Notes: generated by a model from the letters alone, not told the origin. Positions 1 to 7,877 are shown, counted from the stretch's first letter. The stretch: DNA of 19,577 nucleotides from JBGUXS01 sp045118155 (GCA_045118155.1 JBGUXS010000001.1:1-19577); one strand, 5' to 3'. A program made the numbers and translations.

Positions 1-18
1 TGTGGGAAAATAGGTAGT

Positions 19-408
19 TTATTGACAAGTTTGGCTAGATTCATCCCACCGGCCACCGGATTCTGAACAATCGGTCAGTTGATGGGCGTGACGAATCGGT
101 GGCACAAAATGGTGGAACAGGATGTATCCTATCAAAGCCACAAAACCTAAAATGATCCCCCATTTTCTAAACGGGGGATAAATGGCACCGAAAAAGCACA
201 AAACCCCTGCCCCACCAAGACCACAACTTAAAACCGTCCACAAAATACCAGCATACCAAATAACAACGGCATCCACCAAAATACACAGGAGCCAATATAA
301 AACAAGCAATGCCCCCACGACAGTAAGGACTTTTTTGATTTTACACCTTTTATGTATATTCTTCCCCAAGTAACCCCCCAAGCCATTCAACATAGGCCTC
401 AAATGCAT
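19..408 (-). CDS. Small membrane protein with C-terminal Cys motif (unknown function)
   Basis: The product is up to 129 aa with about three hydrophobic segments (roughly residues 27-45, 47-74 and 84-102) and a short polar tail. The tail carries the pattern D-C-x4-G-x-W-D-x5-C, which could form a disulfide outside the cytoplasm. It overlaps the upstream gene by 59 nt if the first ATG is used. No well-spaced ribosome site precedes that ATG, and a downstream ATG (residue 6) or TTG (residue 14, after a G-run) would give a smaller overlap, so the start is uncertain. It is the last minus-strand gene in the window, beyond the tail and lysis-like genes, and may be an accessory envelope protein. I do not recognise a family. 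Confidence 0.6.
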   Translation of the reverse strand: MHLRPMLNGLGGYLGKNIHKRCKIKKVLTVVGALLVLYWLLCILVDAVVIWYAGILWTVLSCGLGGAGVLCFFGAIYPPFRKWGIILGFVALIGYILFHHFVPPIRHAHQLTDCSESGGRWDESSQTCQ

Positions 409-757
409 ACATTAAAAGATACAGGCTCCCATACAAAATCAAGAGGAGGCCCACAAAAATAAGAATTTGCTTGATTATTTCTTTCTTTTTAAAGGGGATT
501 TTTTTTGTAGAACACATAAGATATAAGGAAACAATTACCCAGCAAAAAAAAGCAATCGCAACGCCCCCCATCAAGCTTATAACTCCTTCCGTAATCCAGC
601 AGAGTAACACCCCTAACCCTATTATACTCGTCATCGGATAGCAAAGGGCAAGTATCCCCACTTGCACACAAACACAAATCCCTAAAGTTCCTAACAAAAG
701 GATCTGAAGAACTTTTTTAATAAGAGAAAGTTCTTTTGTCATCTTAAAACGTCTCAT
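350..757 (-). CDS. Multi-pass membrane protein (unknown function)
   Basis: The product is 135 aa and strongly hydrophobic. It has four probable membrane spans at about residues 16-40, 44-60, 62-82 and 97-119, and a Lys-rich loop (residues 85-96) between the last two. There are two candidate starts, MRRFK at 757 and MTKEL 15 nt further in. Neither has a clear Shine-Dalgarno, so I kept the longer form. It follows the 154-aa gene after about 80 nt with no clear terminator, and runs into the next membrane gene. The layout recalls the membrane-protein pair at the other end of the window, but I cannot show homology. A holin, an immunity protein or a host-membrane modifier are all possible. Confidence 0.6.
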   Translation of the reverse strand: MRRFKMTKELSLIKKVLQILLLGTLGICVCVQVGILALCYPMTSIIGLGVLLCWITEGVISLMGGVAIAFFCWVIVSLYLMCSTKKIPFKKKEIIKQILIFVGLLLILYGSLYLLMYAFEAYVEWLGGLLGEEYT

Positions 758-837
758 CCATCAAAAATTGATAAAATATCCATAAGAAACCTGTAAAATA
801 AACCATGCAGATCACAAATAGGGTCAAAGAAACCCAT

Positions 838-1302
838 TCACCAATGCGAACGTATATATTTTGGGACAAGATCTTCACACGCTTCCTCCGGATATTTAGT
901 GCCCAACAATCTACCTATTTTGTTAGCATAATTATCTCCAAGACTTGTGTCAAGGGTATTTTTCCCAAGTACTATATCGGATACTTCTTTAACGAAAGAA
1001 AAACCTGTCGCAACAAAATTACCAGCTGCTCCATACTGGGCTCCATAACAATTTAAAAGGGCATGTTTATACTTATCTGTAAGGGCCAAATTCTTTAATA
1101 GGGAATAGTGTTTAGCCATCTTGTCCCCAGCGTAAAATAAAGAAGAAAGATATGCAGATGGCGCTTGTCTTATCGGTTCAAATAATCCTTCAACTCTAGA
1201 CACATAATCAAAAATCTTTTTCCCTTGGTATGCTGTATCCCAATAAGTTGGGATAGATAACTTAGGAAGATCATCATCTTCCTGAAAAAAGTTATTATCC
1301 AT
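838..1302 (-). CDS. Hypothetical protein, 154 aa, compact helical C-terminal half
   Basis: The start is supported by an AGAGGAAATT ribosome site directly upstream of the ATG. The N-terminus is acidic (a run of E/D at residues 8-11). The C-terminal half, from about residue 75, contains D-K-Y-K-H-A-L-x-N-C, then a Gly/Ala stretch, F-x-K-E-V-x-D and a late E-A-C-E-D motif. This spacing of K-H, two Cys, a G/A stretch and K-E resembles uncharacterised domains seen at the ends of some phage and secreted bacterial proteins, but that is only a resemblance from memory. No signal peptide or membrane span is visible. It sits between the small membrane (lysis-like) genes and the left-end membrane proteins, so an accessory role is likelier than a structural one. 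Confidence 0.6.
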   Translation of the reverse strand: MDNNFFQEDDDLPKLSIPTYWDTAYQGKKIFDYVSRVEGLFEPIRQAPSAYLSSLFYAGDKMAKHYSLLKNLALTDKYKHALLNCYGAQYGAAGNFVATGFSFVKEVSDIVLGKNTLDTSLGDNYANKIGRLLGTKYPEEACEDLVPKYIRSHW

Positions 1303-1313
1303 AATTTCCTCTC

Positions 1314-1514
1314 TTATTTCCCTTTTTTTGCGACATAACTGGCGAGTTTTGCTTTATTTTCTGCGGTATTGACCACCGACACCCAATCGGCAACATTCAC
1401 AATCCATTTGGCCCACGGGTAGCGACTGAGCAAACATACCGTTCCCGTGCCAGCCGTCGCCACCATCCCAATAATTTGAAAAATCAAATCCCAATTGTCT
1501 AAAATAAACTTCAT
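1314..1514 (-). CDS. Small membrane protein, possible holin
   Basis: The product is 66 aa and follows a strong AAGGAGG ribosome site. A hydrophobic segment of about 20 residues (roughly 8-28, Gly/Ala/Thr-rich) is followed by an amphipathic W-rich stretch and a basic C-terminal tail ending K-K-G-K. Size, one or two weak membrane spans and a basic tail fit small phage holins. Its place straight after the tail-fibre genes and another small membrane gene also fits a lysis cassette. No sequence signature proves this, and it could be another small virion or membrane protein. Confidence 0.5.
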   Translation of the reverse strand: MKFILDNWDLIFQIIGMVATAGTGTVCLLSRYPWAKWIVNVADWVSVVNTAENKAKLASYVAKKGK

Positions 1515-1526
1515 AAAAAACCTCCT

Positions 1527-1766
1527 TTATTTCTTTTTAATTTCTGTAATCACCAGATTGCGCAGATCATCTATTTTTTGTTCAATCCGCACAATATCTT
1601 CTTTGGTAACATAGCCGGCTGATTCTTTAGCAACTTGCACCTGAAAGCGTTTTAATTCTTCCCGAATATCATTAATTTCCCCAAAAATGAAGAACAGTAT
1701 CGGAATAAAAAGCCCTGTAATCAGCCGGTGAATCACCTCAACAAACGTATCCTTTGTTTTTGGCAT
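1527..1766 (-). CDS. Small membrane protein with C-terminal coiled coil (holin or inner spanin candidate)
   Basis: The product is 79 aa with one membrane span near the N-terminus (about residues 15-31, L/I/F-rich). A charged, heptad-like segment with many E, K, R and I/L residues follows from about residue 33 to the end. A single N-terminal anchor plus an extended coiled coil is the plan of inner-membrane spanin subunits, and of some small holin-like proteins. A purine-rich AAGGG site precedes the ATG. It lies 19 nt after the fibre chaperone gene and 12 nt before the next small membrane gene, so the three are probably co-transcribed. The function is inferred from topology and position only. 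Confidence 0.5.
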   Translation of the reverse strand: MPKTKDTFVEVIHRLITGLFIPILFFIFGEINDIREELKRFQVQVAKESAGYVTKEDIVRIEQKIDDLRNLVITEIKKK

Positions 1767-1785
1767 ATCCTTTCCCTTTCACATT

Positions 1786-2145
1786 TTACTCATCCGGATA
1801 AGGATAGCAGGATTTGATAGCATCTACTTTTTCATCTCGTTCGGCTTGCAAAGTGACAATTTTCCCTTGGACCTCATCCGTTTGTTCCATATCCCTTAAT
1901 CTAGAAATATGGGCGGTGATGGGGTCAACTTCTTGTCTATATGCCTCGGCTCGTAAAGCTTCTTGTTCTTCCCGTGTCGGGGCAGGTTTCGGCGGAACGT
2001 CGTCTTCCAAATAATAATTTCCATCCCATCCATAGACAATTTCTTTTTCTGTTGATAAAGTAAAGCCATATTTTTCGGCGATTTTAGGACTGTTTGTGGA
2101 ACGTCCTATGTGCCCGTTTTCTAAAATTTCATAATAAAGTGTCAT
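1786..2145 (-). CDS. Tail fibre assembly / chaperone-like protein
   Basis: The product is 119 aa. The N-terminal half is a small Y/W-rich domain that includes Y-G-W-D-G-N-Y-Y. A Pro-rich hinge (about residues 50-57) leads into a helical part with R-A-E-A-Y-R-Q-E-V-D-P, a pattern common in short proteins encoded beside phage tail fibres (tail fibre assembly / DUF4376-like). Its start codon overlaps the stop codon of the fibre gene (TAATG), which implies translational coupling, and an AAGGAG site lies just upstream. The probable role is to assist folding or attachment of the neighbouring fibre. The final C-Y-P-Y-P-D-E tail is distinctive, but I cannot assign it a function. Confidence 0.6.
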   Translation of the reverse strand: MTLYYEILENGHIGRSTNSPKIAEKYGFTLSTEKEIVYGWDGNYYLEDDVPPKPAPTREEQEALRAEAYRQEVDPITAHISRLRDMEQTDEVQGKIVTLQAERDEKVDAIKSCYPYPDE

Positions 2146-2963
2146 TAAACTTCTCCTTCTGAATAAATAAACTTCAAATATGATGCCGTCGTATTTGAAC
2201 CATATTTTATTTGTATCACATCATTTTTACATGCGGGGACATAGACAATAACACCTGCATTACTTATTGAAATAGAAGGGAATTGTAACCCTAATTCTGA
2301 TGTTGTATTTTTTATGTTTAAAAAATTATTTGATGATGATGTTGTGATTCTTTCCGCAACATACCAACCATTAGCCGGGGCTGTGTAGGTATCACCGCTA
2401 GCGCCAAAAGTCAAATTTTCATAAGTTGAACTTGGCATTGAAAAACTTGCCCCTACAGTCCGCCCCACCGTCGTCAGATTATCCAAAGAGGCATTTGCTT
2501 TTACTCCCCCCCCTTGCCAAACGGTATTTACCGAATCATAAACAAGACTTTCTCCATCCGTTACACCGCTAACGGAAACATCGGTTAAATCGGACAGATT
2601 GGACACCAAAGTCGGTTTATGCTGGATATAGCTTGATTTAGTGGTATCATTTTCTGTCCAATCCGCTTGAATAGAAGCGGCTTGCAATGCCCAATATTTT
2701 GAGGAATACTCACCATCTTCCACGGGGGTATCCAGTTGTGTCGCCCAAGCACAAGCTTTATCGGCTGCATTTTGAGCGGTTGTTGTATTGGCATCCACCT
2801 CACCGGCTTTTTCAATAACGATATCGGTTTTATCTGAAACTTGCTTAGCCAAGGCGGTCACTTCAGTTACCGCACTTTCGGCTTTTGAAACAAGATCACC
2901 AGAGTAAATATACCCATAAGTTTGGCGCACATAAATCCCTTTTTGGGGTGTTGTATCAGTCAT
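2145..2963 (-). CDS. Short tail fibre / receptor-binding protein
   Basis: The product is 272 aa from MTDTTP, chosen because AAAGGAG sits 6 nt upstream; a longer reading would extend into the previous gene without a ribosome site. Residues from about 25 to 85 form an A/T/K-rich helical shaft. A short segment with S-S-K-Y-W-A-L-Q-A-A and A-D-W-x-E-N-D follows, then x-Y-I-Q-H-K-P, both familiar tail-fibre linker motifs. The C-terminal ~110 residues are beta-rich, with Y-T-A-P-A-N-G-W-Y-V and a late V-P-x-C-K-x-D-V-I-Q-I. This matches the C1q/jelly-roll-like heads often seen on fibre tips. It overlaps its upstream neighbour by 8 nt and its chaperone by 1 nt. The tip probably binds the host surface. 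Confidence 0.75.
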   Translation of the reverse strand: MTDTTPQKGIYVRQTYGYIYSGDLVSKAESAVTEVTALAKQVSDKTDIVIEKAGEVDANTTTAQNAADKACAWATQLDTPVEDGEYSSKYWALQAASIQADWTENDTTKSSYIQHKPTLVSNLSDLTDVSVSGVTDGESLVYDSVNTVWQGGGVKANASLDNLTTVGRTVGASFSMPSSTYENLTFGASGDTYTAPANGWYVAERITTSSSNNFLNIKNTTSELGLQFPSISISNAGVIVYVPACKNDVIQIKYGSNTTASYLKFIYSEGEV

Positions 2964-3279
2964 GAAATACTCCTTTTGAAACAATAAGTTGGTCCGTCCA
3001 CACCTCATCATTTAAGGCATCATCCGTATACATTTTTAAGGCACAAACATAAGTCCCTTCCAAAAGGTCTGCTGTTTGCGTTGCATCGTACATCACCATT
3101 AAATGCGGGGTGTTTAAATTACTAAAATTCTGTTCCGGCAAAACAGAACTTTTATCCGTTTTATTTTTTTTAATTGTAAAAACAAAGCGTTTACCTGTCA
3201 TATCTGCGGGGGTTAACCCATCGGCTTCAAAGATATCAAATTGAATGGCAAACGCACAAGATTTTGTTATATATTGCAT
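2956..3279 (-). CDS. Small tail/baseplate protein (BppU N-terminal-like)
   Basis: The product is 107 aa, starting at MQYITK behind a GGGAGGG ribosome site; the longer reading would start inside the preceding gene. It is a predicted beta-rich domain with an F-x-I-F-E-A-D-G core, a G-K-x-F-V-F-T-I-K strand and a C-terminal Y-V-C-A-L-K-M-Y strand. This pattern is typical of small immunoglobulin-like proteins related to the N-terminal domain of upper-baseplate proteins (BppU-like), which often sit just before fibre genes. It lies between tail tubular protein B and the tail fibre, so it may be an adaptor that anchors the fibre to the nozzle. The assignment rests on fold pattern and context. Confidence 0.5.
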   Translation of the reverse strand: MQYITKSCAFAIQFDIFEADGLTPADMTGKRFVFTIKKNKTDKSSVLPEQNFSNLNTPHLMVMYDATQTADLLEGTYVCALKMYTDDALNDEVWTDQLIVSKGVFHD

Positions 3280-3292
3280 AAAATTTCCCTCC

Positions 3293-6082
3293 CTATGCAT
3301 AATTAATATCTAGAACAAGCGACAAAATTTTTATGGGGTAAAAGCGACCCGAAATTGTAAACACAACTTTTTCAGCATACGGGGAAACTCCATAAAAGTG
3401 GAAAGTTTCTTCATTATCTTGATATTTTGTTTGTCCACAAAAAGTCAGATACTGAGTCCCTTGTGTATAAATCGTTGCGGTTGCAATTTTCTTTTTTAAA
3501 GAAAAACTTTGCCCCTGAACAACCAGCGGATTTGAAACAATTTGATAATCAAATGCAAGGCCTGTCCATAATTCTCCTTGAACAGCCTGTTCCAAAACCA
3601 ACTCACCTTCAATAACCGTTCCAAGGCCCAAAAGTCTTTGGGTTGAATCATAGGCAATAACTTCCTGTCCTTCAAAAATTTCCAAACCTGTCATCACATT
3701 ACCCAGAACAGGAATCAAGCGCATGGAATCGCCTAAAACCTCATCAACAACCTCTACATAATACCCATTTTGTCGCTTTACCAAGACGTAAGTTTCTTGG
3801 CCCAATGTACACACATCTATAAAGGATCCTTGCGTTGTGCAAAAGGTCGTAGAATTGATATGTTGATTCAATACAAGACAAGTAATCAATAATCGTCCAT
3901 CTTCTAAAACAGTATAAATAAAATCTCCCCTATCTTTTTCGGAATTACTAATTGTATCCAACGCAATGGGTTGTTGCATCAAACAAGACAGTAGTGATAA
4001 ATTATCCGTTGTATAGGCGGCTTGATTATAGTTATACACATACCCCAAAACGCTTTTTCCATTTTTTTCAACAAAGATAACTTCTCCCCCTAAGACACAA
4101 GGAGATAACGTTTCAAGGCTTCCATTCTGGGTATTTTTTACAACCCCAAATGTGGATGGCGTCAACGCATTTTCGGCGGCACTCCATTCACTAGCGGTTG
4201 TAAAGATATGGATTCCCCTATTTTCAATCAAATGAAGAATAGGATCATTGGTCACCATATCTGCATGAATCGCATCATTATCATAAGACCCCACATTCTT
4301 AAAGTCATTGTAGAGGTTAATACGGGATGCCCATAAACTAGATGGACAAGAATAACTTCCCCCAAACCAAAGACGTTGTTGGGCAAATAGACAGGCTCGT
4401 GGCCACCCTCTTTGAGCACTCCAAACCGCTTCATAGCCCGTAATATACTTCCAAGCATTAAAGGTTGCAGAACTATATAAAGGAATAATTGTATATCCAG
4501 CCACCTTCGTATCCGAGATATACTCTGTAATTTTTATACGTCCGCCTCCCCCATCAATGTATTGTCCTACACTATCTGAAGTAAAATCATGACTTGATGA
4601 CGAAATGGTTATTTGCCCTTCCACCCCTGAAGGAGTTAAGGTAGAAGTCTTATCTGTTACCGTTTCTCCCCCAAAAGCATAATACGGTATATTTTTCAAA
4701 GGAAAATCGCCCCAAACCCATCCTAAACTTGTCCGTTGTAATTGTTTCGGGGGCATTTCAGGATGTGTAAAAATCATGGTATCTTCACTTTGGGCAGTAT
4801 GAAGGGTTGATAAATACGCTTTTTCTAAACCTGTCGCCGTAACTAAGGCCTCTAAAACACCATGATAAAAAACATAAATAAGTTCAGGGGCTAAGACTAA
4901 CAAATAACTTTGATCTTGGTTAAACACAAATTTCCGAAGATACGGCCGTGTTTCTTCTGCCCCCGCTTGACATTGGAAAAGTTTGATATAATGACAAGCT
5001 ATTTTATAAGGGTAATCAAGAGCCAAATCACTTTCCAATTGTAATTTGATAAACTGAACTCCCCCTAAAGTTTTAGCATCTATAATAACCTGAGTACTAA
5101 TACCGTTGCGCGAAATTTGGAAAGTGCTAACCTGTTGGTAGGTTATTCCATCTACCGATGCATAAACCCCCATTTCAAGACTGCCCGCATATTCAATTTT
5201 TAAATAGCCATCTGTCGGTTCTATACAAGATGCAGGATTATTACTGATTGTGCCACCAGCACCATAAGATAGATATGAAGCAGCCCCGCCAACAGCAGTC
5301 ATCTTGCCAAAATTACCTTTTGCTTTTTCCCCATTTTCCCCATTTTTTGATAAGATAGGTTCTTCGGTTAACGTTCCACAAGAAAGAATACCTCCTTGCC
5401 CTGGGATAGATTTCCCAGCTTGAATCTGTCCAGAAGTTCCCCCACAAGCAGTAATCAAATCATCAAGGCATGTATCTTCCCCGGGGGTCGCCGAAGAATT
5501 TCCATTAGCACCTGCCCCACCTACCTGTAGAGTATATATTCCACTTGGAATTAAGAGATTCCCTTGGAAAGCGGCTCCACCACCGCCAGATGCCATCAAA
5601 GAATTTGTTCTTTTGATAGCGCCACCCCCACCGCCAACAGCGGTTACTTCATAGCGTCCTGACAGTAAACTTAAAGAGCTTGTATGGGTTCCAGTTTGTT
5701 CATACAATACGGTTTCTGCTAAAGACAACTTAGCAATATCCAAAGCAAATATATCATCCCTCACGGTCCCTAAATCATAAACAGCTAAGATTCTATTTTG
5801 ATGAATCGTAGCACTTTCATAAGGGGTAAGTGTGGCTAAATCAGAGATATTACCCCCTAATGTAGAAGTCGGGGTTACAGCAACTTCTTCATAACTCAAA
5901 GCCGCCATTATCGAGGCAATCTGACGAGTTCCTTGCCGGCTTCGTAAGCCCCCATAAACCGTAGAAACACAATTAGAAATCAACGAAGCCGACGAATCAT
6001 AAGCTTCCAAATCACTTCGTTCAATCAAGTCTTCATGTAAAATACCTTTTGAAAATTTTACTTTTTTTTGAAGTGTTTTCAT
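3293..6082 (-). CDS. Tail tubular protein B (nozzle) with glycine-rich insertion
   Basis: The product is 929 aa; T7 gp12 is about 790 aa. The N-terminus shows the family pattern: a G-x-L-x-x-D-L-x-x-R-x-D-L-x-x-Y start, then N-C-x5-G-G-L-R-S-R-Q-G-T. At about 375-405 is Y-L-R-K-F-V-F-N-Q-D-Q-S-Y-L-L-V-L. Near 560-590 is W-P-R-A-C-L-F-A-Q-Q-R-L-W-F-G-G followed by L-W-A-S, the signature seen in gp12-like nozzles. Residues about 142-277 form a glycine-rich insert with several GGGG and GGAGAN runs. Residues about 278-370 form a beta-rich segment resembling a discoidin-like carbohydrate-binding domain. The start overlaps the TTA stop by 4 nt (ATGA), so translation is probably coupled. It would form the distal tail tube and carry fibres. 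Confidence 0.85.
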   Translation of the reverse strand: MKTLQKKVKFSKGILHEDLIERSDLEAYDSSASLISNCVSTVYGGLRSRQGTRQIASIMAALSYEEVAVTPTSTLGGNISDLATLTPYESATIHQNRILAVYDLGTVRDDIFALDIAKLSLAETVLYEQTGTHTSSLSLLSGRYEVTAVGGGGGAIKRTNSLMASGGGGAAFQGNLLIPSGIYTLQVGGAGANGNSSATPGEDTCLDDLITACGGTSGQIQAGKSIPGQGGILSCGTLTEEPILSKNGENGEKAKGNFGKMTAVGGAASYLSYGAGGTISNNPASCIEPTDGYLKIEYAGSLEMGVYASVDGITYQQVSTFQISRNGISTQVIIDAKTLGGVQFIKLQLESDLALDYPYKIACHYIKLFQCQAGAEETRPYLRKFVFNQDQSYLLVLAPELIYVFYHGVLEALVTATGLEKAYLSTLHTAQSEDTMIFTHPEMPPKQLQRTSLGWVWGDFPLKNIPYYAFGGETVTDKTSTLTPSGVEGQITISSSSHDFTSDSVGQYIDGGGGRIKITEYISDTKVAGYTIIPLYSSATFNAWKYITGYEAVWSAQRGWPRACLFAQQRLWFGGSYSCPSSLWASRINLYNDFKNVGSYDNDAIHADMVTNDPILHLIENRGIHIFTTASEWSAAENALTPSTFGVVKNTQNGSLETLSPCVLGGEVIFVEKNGKSVLGYVYNYNQAAYTTDNLSLLSCLMQQPIALDTISNSEKDRGDFIYTVLEDGRLLITCLVLNQHINSTTFCTTQGSFIDVCTLGQETYVLVKRQNGYYVEVVDEVLGDSMRLIPVLGNVMTGLEIFEGQEVIAYDSTQRLLGLGTVIEGELVLEQAVQGELWTGLAFDYQIVSNPLVVQGQSFSLKKKIATATIYTQGTQYLTFCGQTKYQDNEETFHFYGVSPYAEKVVFTISGRFYPIKILSLVLDINYA

Positions 6083-6654
6083 GCGCGCCTCACATCCACA
6101 AAGGGGGAAGACTTAAACACGCGTGGAGGATTTTGCCTAGCATCAATATTTTTAGCTTCTAAAAAAGCAAGACGTTCTTCCCCAAACAACGTATTTTTCA
6201 ACGCACTATCTCCTGTTAAAACATCACACAGATCATAAGCTAACCGAACAGCAACATAATCTGTAAAATGAAGGGGCATATCTGAAATAGGGACTTTCGC
6301 CGTATAACGAATAAAAACTTGTTTTGCATTCGTACTAAGATATTTTCCATTAAATTCAAAATCAAGCAAAGGTGCTTGTTCAGATCTATCAAGGTATTGC
6401 CCCCTTAAATATAAAAAATCTTCTGGCATCCTGTAACGGTAAAGATATTTTTGATCAACCAATTCTTCCGGTGTTGTTAAGGCAGCATGACGGGTTGCGA
6501 AACTCCAAATATAACGCGTTAACGCATAAATTAAGGTTATTGGGAAACGACGATTGGTTTCTATCACCTCTGCGGTCGTTCCATGTATAAAATCAGGACA
6601 TTCCCTGATACTTAAAAGGCGTAATGCCGCAAATTTAATATCATCTTCTTTCAT
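6079..6654 (-). CDS. Tail tubular protein A (gatekeeper / head-tail adaptor)
   Basis: The product is 191 aa, the usual size for T7 gp11-type proteins. Typical family landmarks are A-L-R-L-L at the N-terminus, a W-S-F-A-T-R region, Y-R-Y-R-M-P-E-D-F-L (around 72-81), a V-F-I-R-Y-T strand, and a conserved helical C-terminal half with F-T-D-Y-V-A-V-R-L-A-Y-D-L. It would form the ring between portal and nozzle. A GGGAG ribosome site precedes the ATG. An intrinsic terminator lies just upstream of this gene, between it and the capsid genes, which suggests that head and tail genes can be expressed at different levels. Confidence 0.85.
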   Translation of the reverse strand: MKEDDIKFAALRLLSIRECPDFIHGTTAEVIETNRRFPITLIYALTRYIWSFATRHAALTTPEELVDQKYLYRYRMPEDFLYLRGQYLDRSEQAPLLDFEFNGKYLSTNAKQVFIRYTAKVPISDMPLHFTDYVAVRLAYDLCDVLTGDSALKNTLFGEERLAFLEAKNIDARQNPPRVFKSSPFVDVRRA

Positions 6655-6669
6655 AAATTTCTCCCTTTC

Positions 6670-6701
6670 AAAAAGGGAAAGGAGAGGTGTTCCCCTTTCC
6701 C
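6670..6701 (-). terminator. Intrinsic terminator between head and tail genes
   Basis: Read on the minus strand, an 11-bp stem (6675-6685 paired with 6691-6701, one G-U pair in the RNA) closes a 5-nt loop and is followed by five U residues. It lies after the decoration-type gene and directly before the ribosome site of tail tubular protein A. It would reduce transcription from capsid genes into tail genes, leaving capsid products in excess. Confidence 0.65.
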
Positions 6702-6710
6702 CAATTATTT

Positions 6711-6953
6711 TTAGCTAACAGCGGTCAAAGTTGCCGCATTTCCACTTTTGGCGGAAACATAGTAAAAAGTTATCCCTGTACCTGCGGCTGGAATAACCAT
6801 CACTTGGTCTTTAACACTCAAAGCGCTATGGGCCATATAACCAGCTGTTGTGACAGTGTCTGTATCTTCATTCCAATAAAGCCATAAAGCCGGTTGCACG
6901 CTTGTTTTACAACCTCCTGCAACTAAGGTTAATCTTTCACGATCAAAAGCCAT
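6711..6953 (-). CDS. Small head decoration-type protein
   Basis: The product is 80 aa, preceded by AAAGGAGG. It starts M-A-F-D-R-E-R-L-T-L-V-A-G-G and continues with W-x-Y-W-N-E-D-T-D-T-V-T-T-A-G-Y, then a V-K-D-Q-V-M-V strand and a C-terminal F-Y-Y-V stretch. This order (Phe-Asp-Arg start, T-x-T-A-G-Y, a short beta barrel) is common in small proteins encoded immediately after the capsid gene in T7-like and related podophages, where they are thought to decorate or stabilise the head. It is 14 nt downstream of the capsid gene and followed by a terminator, so it is probably expressed at capsid level. A direct role on the capsid is inferred. Confidence 0.65.
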   Translation of the reverse strand: MAFDRERLTLVAGGCKTSVQPALWLYWNEDTDTVTTAGYMAHSALSVKDQVMVIPAAGTGITFYYVSAKSGNAATLTAVS

Positions 6954-6967
6954 TTTTACCTCCTTTA

Positions 6968-7813
6968 TTAAACACTTGGAACACCGGACAAGACGCCGAC
7001 AACGCCTTTGTTATCAATCACAACGGCACCGGCAGAAAAATCTCCACCGACAAGGTAAGCCCCTTTTTCGGCAACCCATGAAATTTCCGTTTCAAGGTCT
7101 TTTCCAACAGCAAACCCAACAGCATCTTTATGATAAATAAAACCGATGACATCTCCGCTGTTTGTCCCATCTGGTAAGCCCCCTTCATCACGTTTTGCTA
7201 CCATGATAAATTTAAGGCCTAAGAAGGTATCCACTTCCCCTTGGACCAAAGTCTTCACACTGTTAAAATCCGCACTGGTAATAGCGGTTGTGTTCAGTAA
7301 ATCATCCAATTGTTGCGGGGAAAGTAAGAAATAACGTTCAGCTTGGGGTACCCCATTTTCGTTTAATTTTTTAACGGCTTCCCGTAAAGTTGCTAAAGTC
7401 AAAGCCGTTTGTGTGGTCCCTACTTTCATATTGACGCTGTCATAGCCAGAAGCCATTTGATCAATAATAATTTGATCTTGGCGTAATCCCAAAGCATCCG
7501 AAGCTACTTCTGCTAATTCCATGACTTCATCAAAATTGACCTTTTTCATGTCAAATTTATCAACATAATCATAAGCTTCCCAATCTTGCAACGTGCATTC
7601 AACTTGATTGTATTCCACATTCATAGCACTCCGGTCGCTTCCGGGTAAATGCAAGGTTGCCATTCCTTTTCCTTTTTTACGGAAATAGACGGATTTTCCT
7701 TCCACATTCATTTTTGTTTTAACGGTGCCTTTTAACACCGATTTTTGCCCATAAGAACGTTTGACCTCACTGTCATACGCACTTTGGAACGTTGGATCTA
7801 TATTTCTAGACAT
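6968..7813 (-). CDS. Major capsid protein (Phage_capsid_2-like, HK97 fold)
   Basis: The product is 281 aa, starting at MSRNID behind AAGGAG. The order of elements fits the compact capsid family found with T7-like connectors. It begins with an N-terminal helix and a K-G-T-V-K segment, then Y-V-D-K-F-D-M-K-K-V-N-F-D, a long helix with L-G-L-R-Q-D-Q-I-I-I-D-Q-M, and R-Y-F-L-L-S-P-Q-Q-L-D-D-L. Later come F-L-G-L-K-F-I-M-V and the late strand I-G-F-I-Y-H-K-D-A-V-G-F-A-V-G, which is the usual C-terminal signature. It follows the scaffold gene, with a 187-nt gap containing hairpins, and precedes a decoration-type gene. It would build the icosahedral shell. Confidence 0.85.
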   Translation of the reverse strand: MSRNIDPTFQSAYDSEVKRSYGQKSVLKGTVKTKMNVEGKSVYFRKKGKGMATLHLPGSDRSAMNVEYNQVECTLQDWEAYDYVDKFDMKKVNFDEVMELAEVASDALGLRQDQIIIDQMASGYDSVNMKVGTTQTALTLATLREAVKKLNENGVPQAERYFLLSPQQLDDLLNTTAITSADFNSVKTLVQGEVDTFLGLKFIMVAKRDEGGLPDGTNSGDVIGFIYHKDAVGFAVGKDLETEISWVAEKGAYLVGGDFSAGAVVIDNKGVVGVLSGVPSV

Positions 7814-7843
7814 AAAAACTCCTTTGTAAAATAAGAAAACAAA

Positions 7844-7877
7844 GAAGAATCAGGCGCTGTAGATACAGCGGTTCTTC
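7844..7877 (-). promoter_or_regulatory. Stem-loop in the capsid mRNA 5' leader
   Basis: The arms GAAGAA / TTCTTC (7844-7849 and 7872-7877) enclose a perfect inner stem CGCTGT / ACAGCG (7855-7860 and 7865-7870) around a 4-nt loop. It lies 31 nt upstream of the capsid start codon, leaving the ribosome site free. There is no U-tract on either side, so a terminator is unlikely. A role as an RNA-stabilising or processing element for an abundant transcript is plausible. Confidence 0.5.

Noticed and set aside
758..837. Leaderless promoter before the 135-aa membrane gene, as seen for the other accessory genes
   Set aside because: TTTACA is present, but the hexamer at the required distance from the ATG does not resemble a -10 box.
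5290..5660. Glycine-rich codons as a tandem DNA repeat or collagen-like repeat
   Set aside because: The glycine runs are irregular with no fixed period and no G-X-Y triplets, so they are read as a protein domain, not a repeat array.
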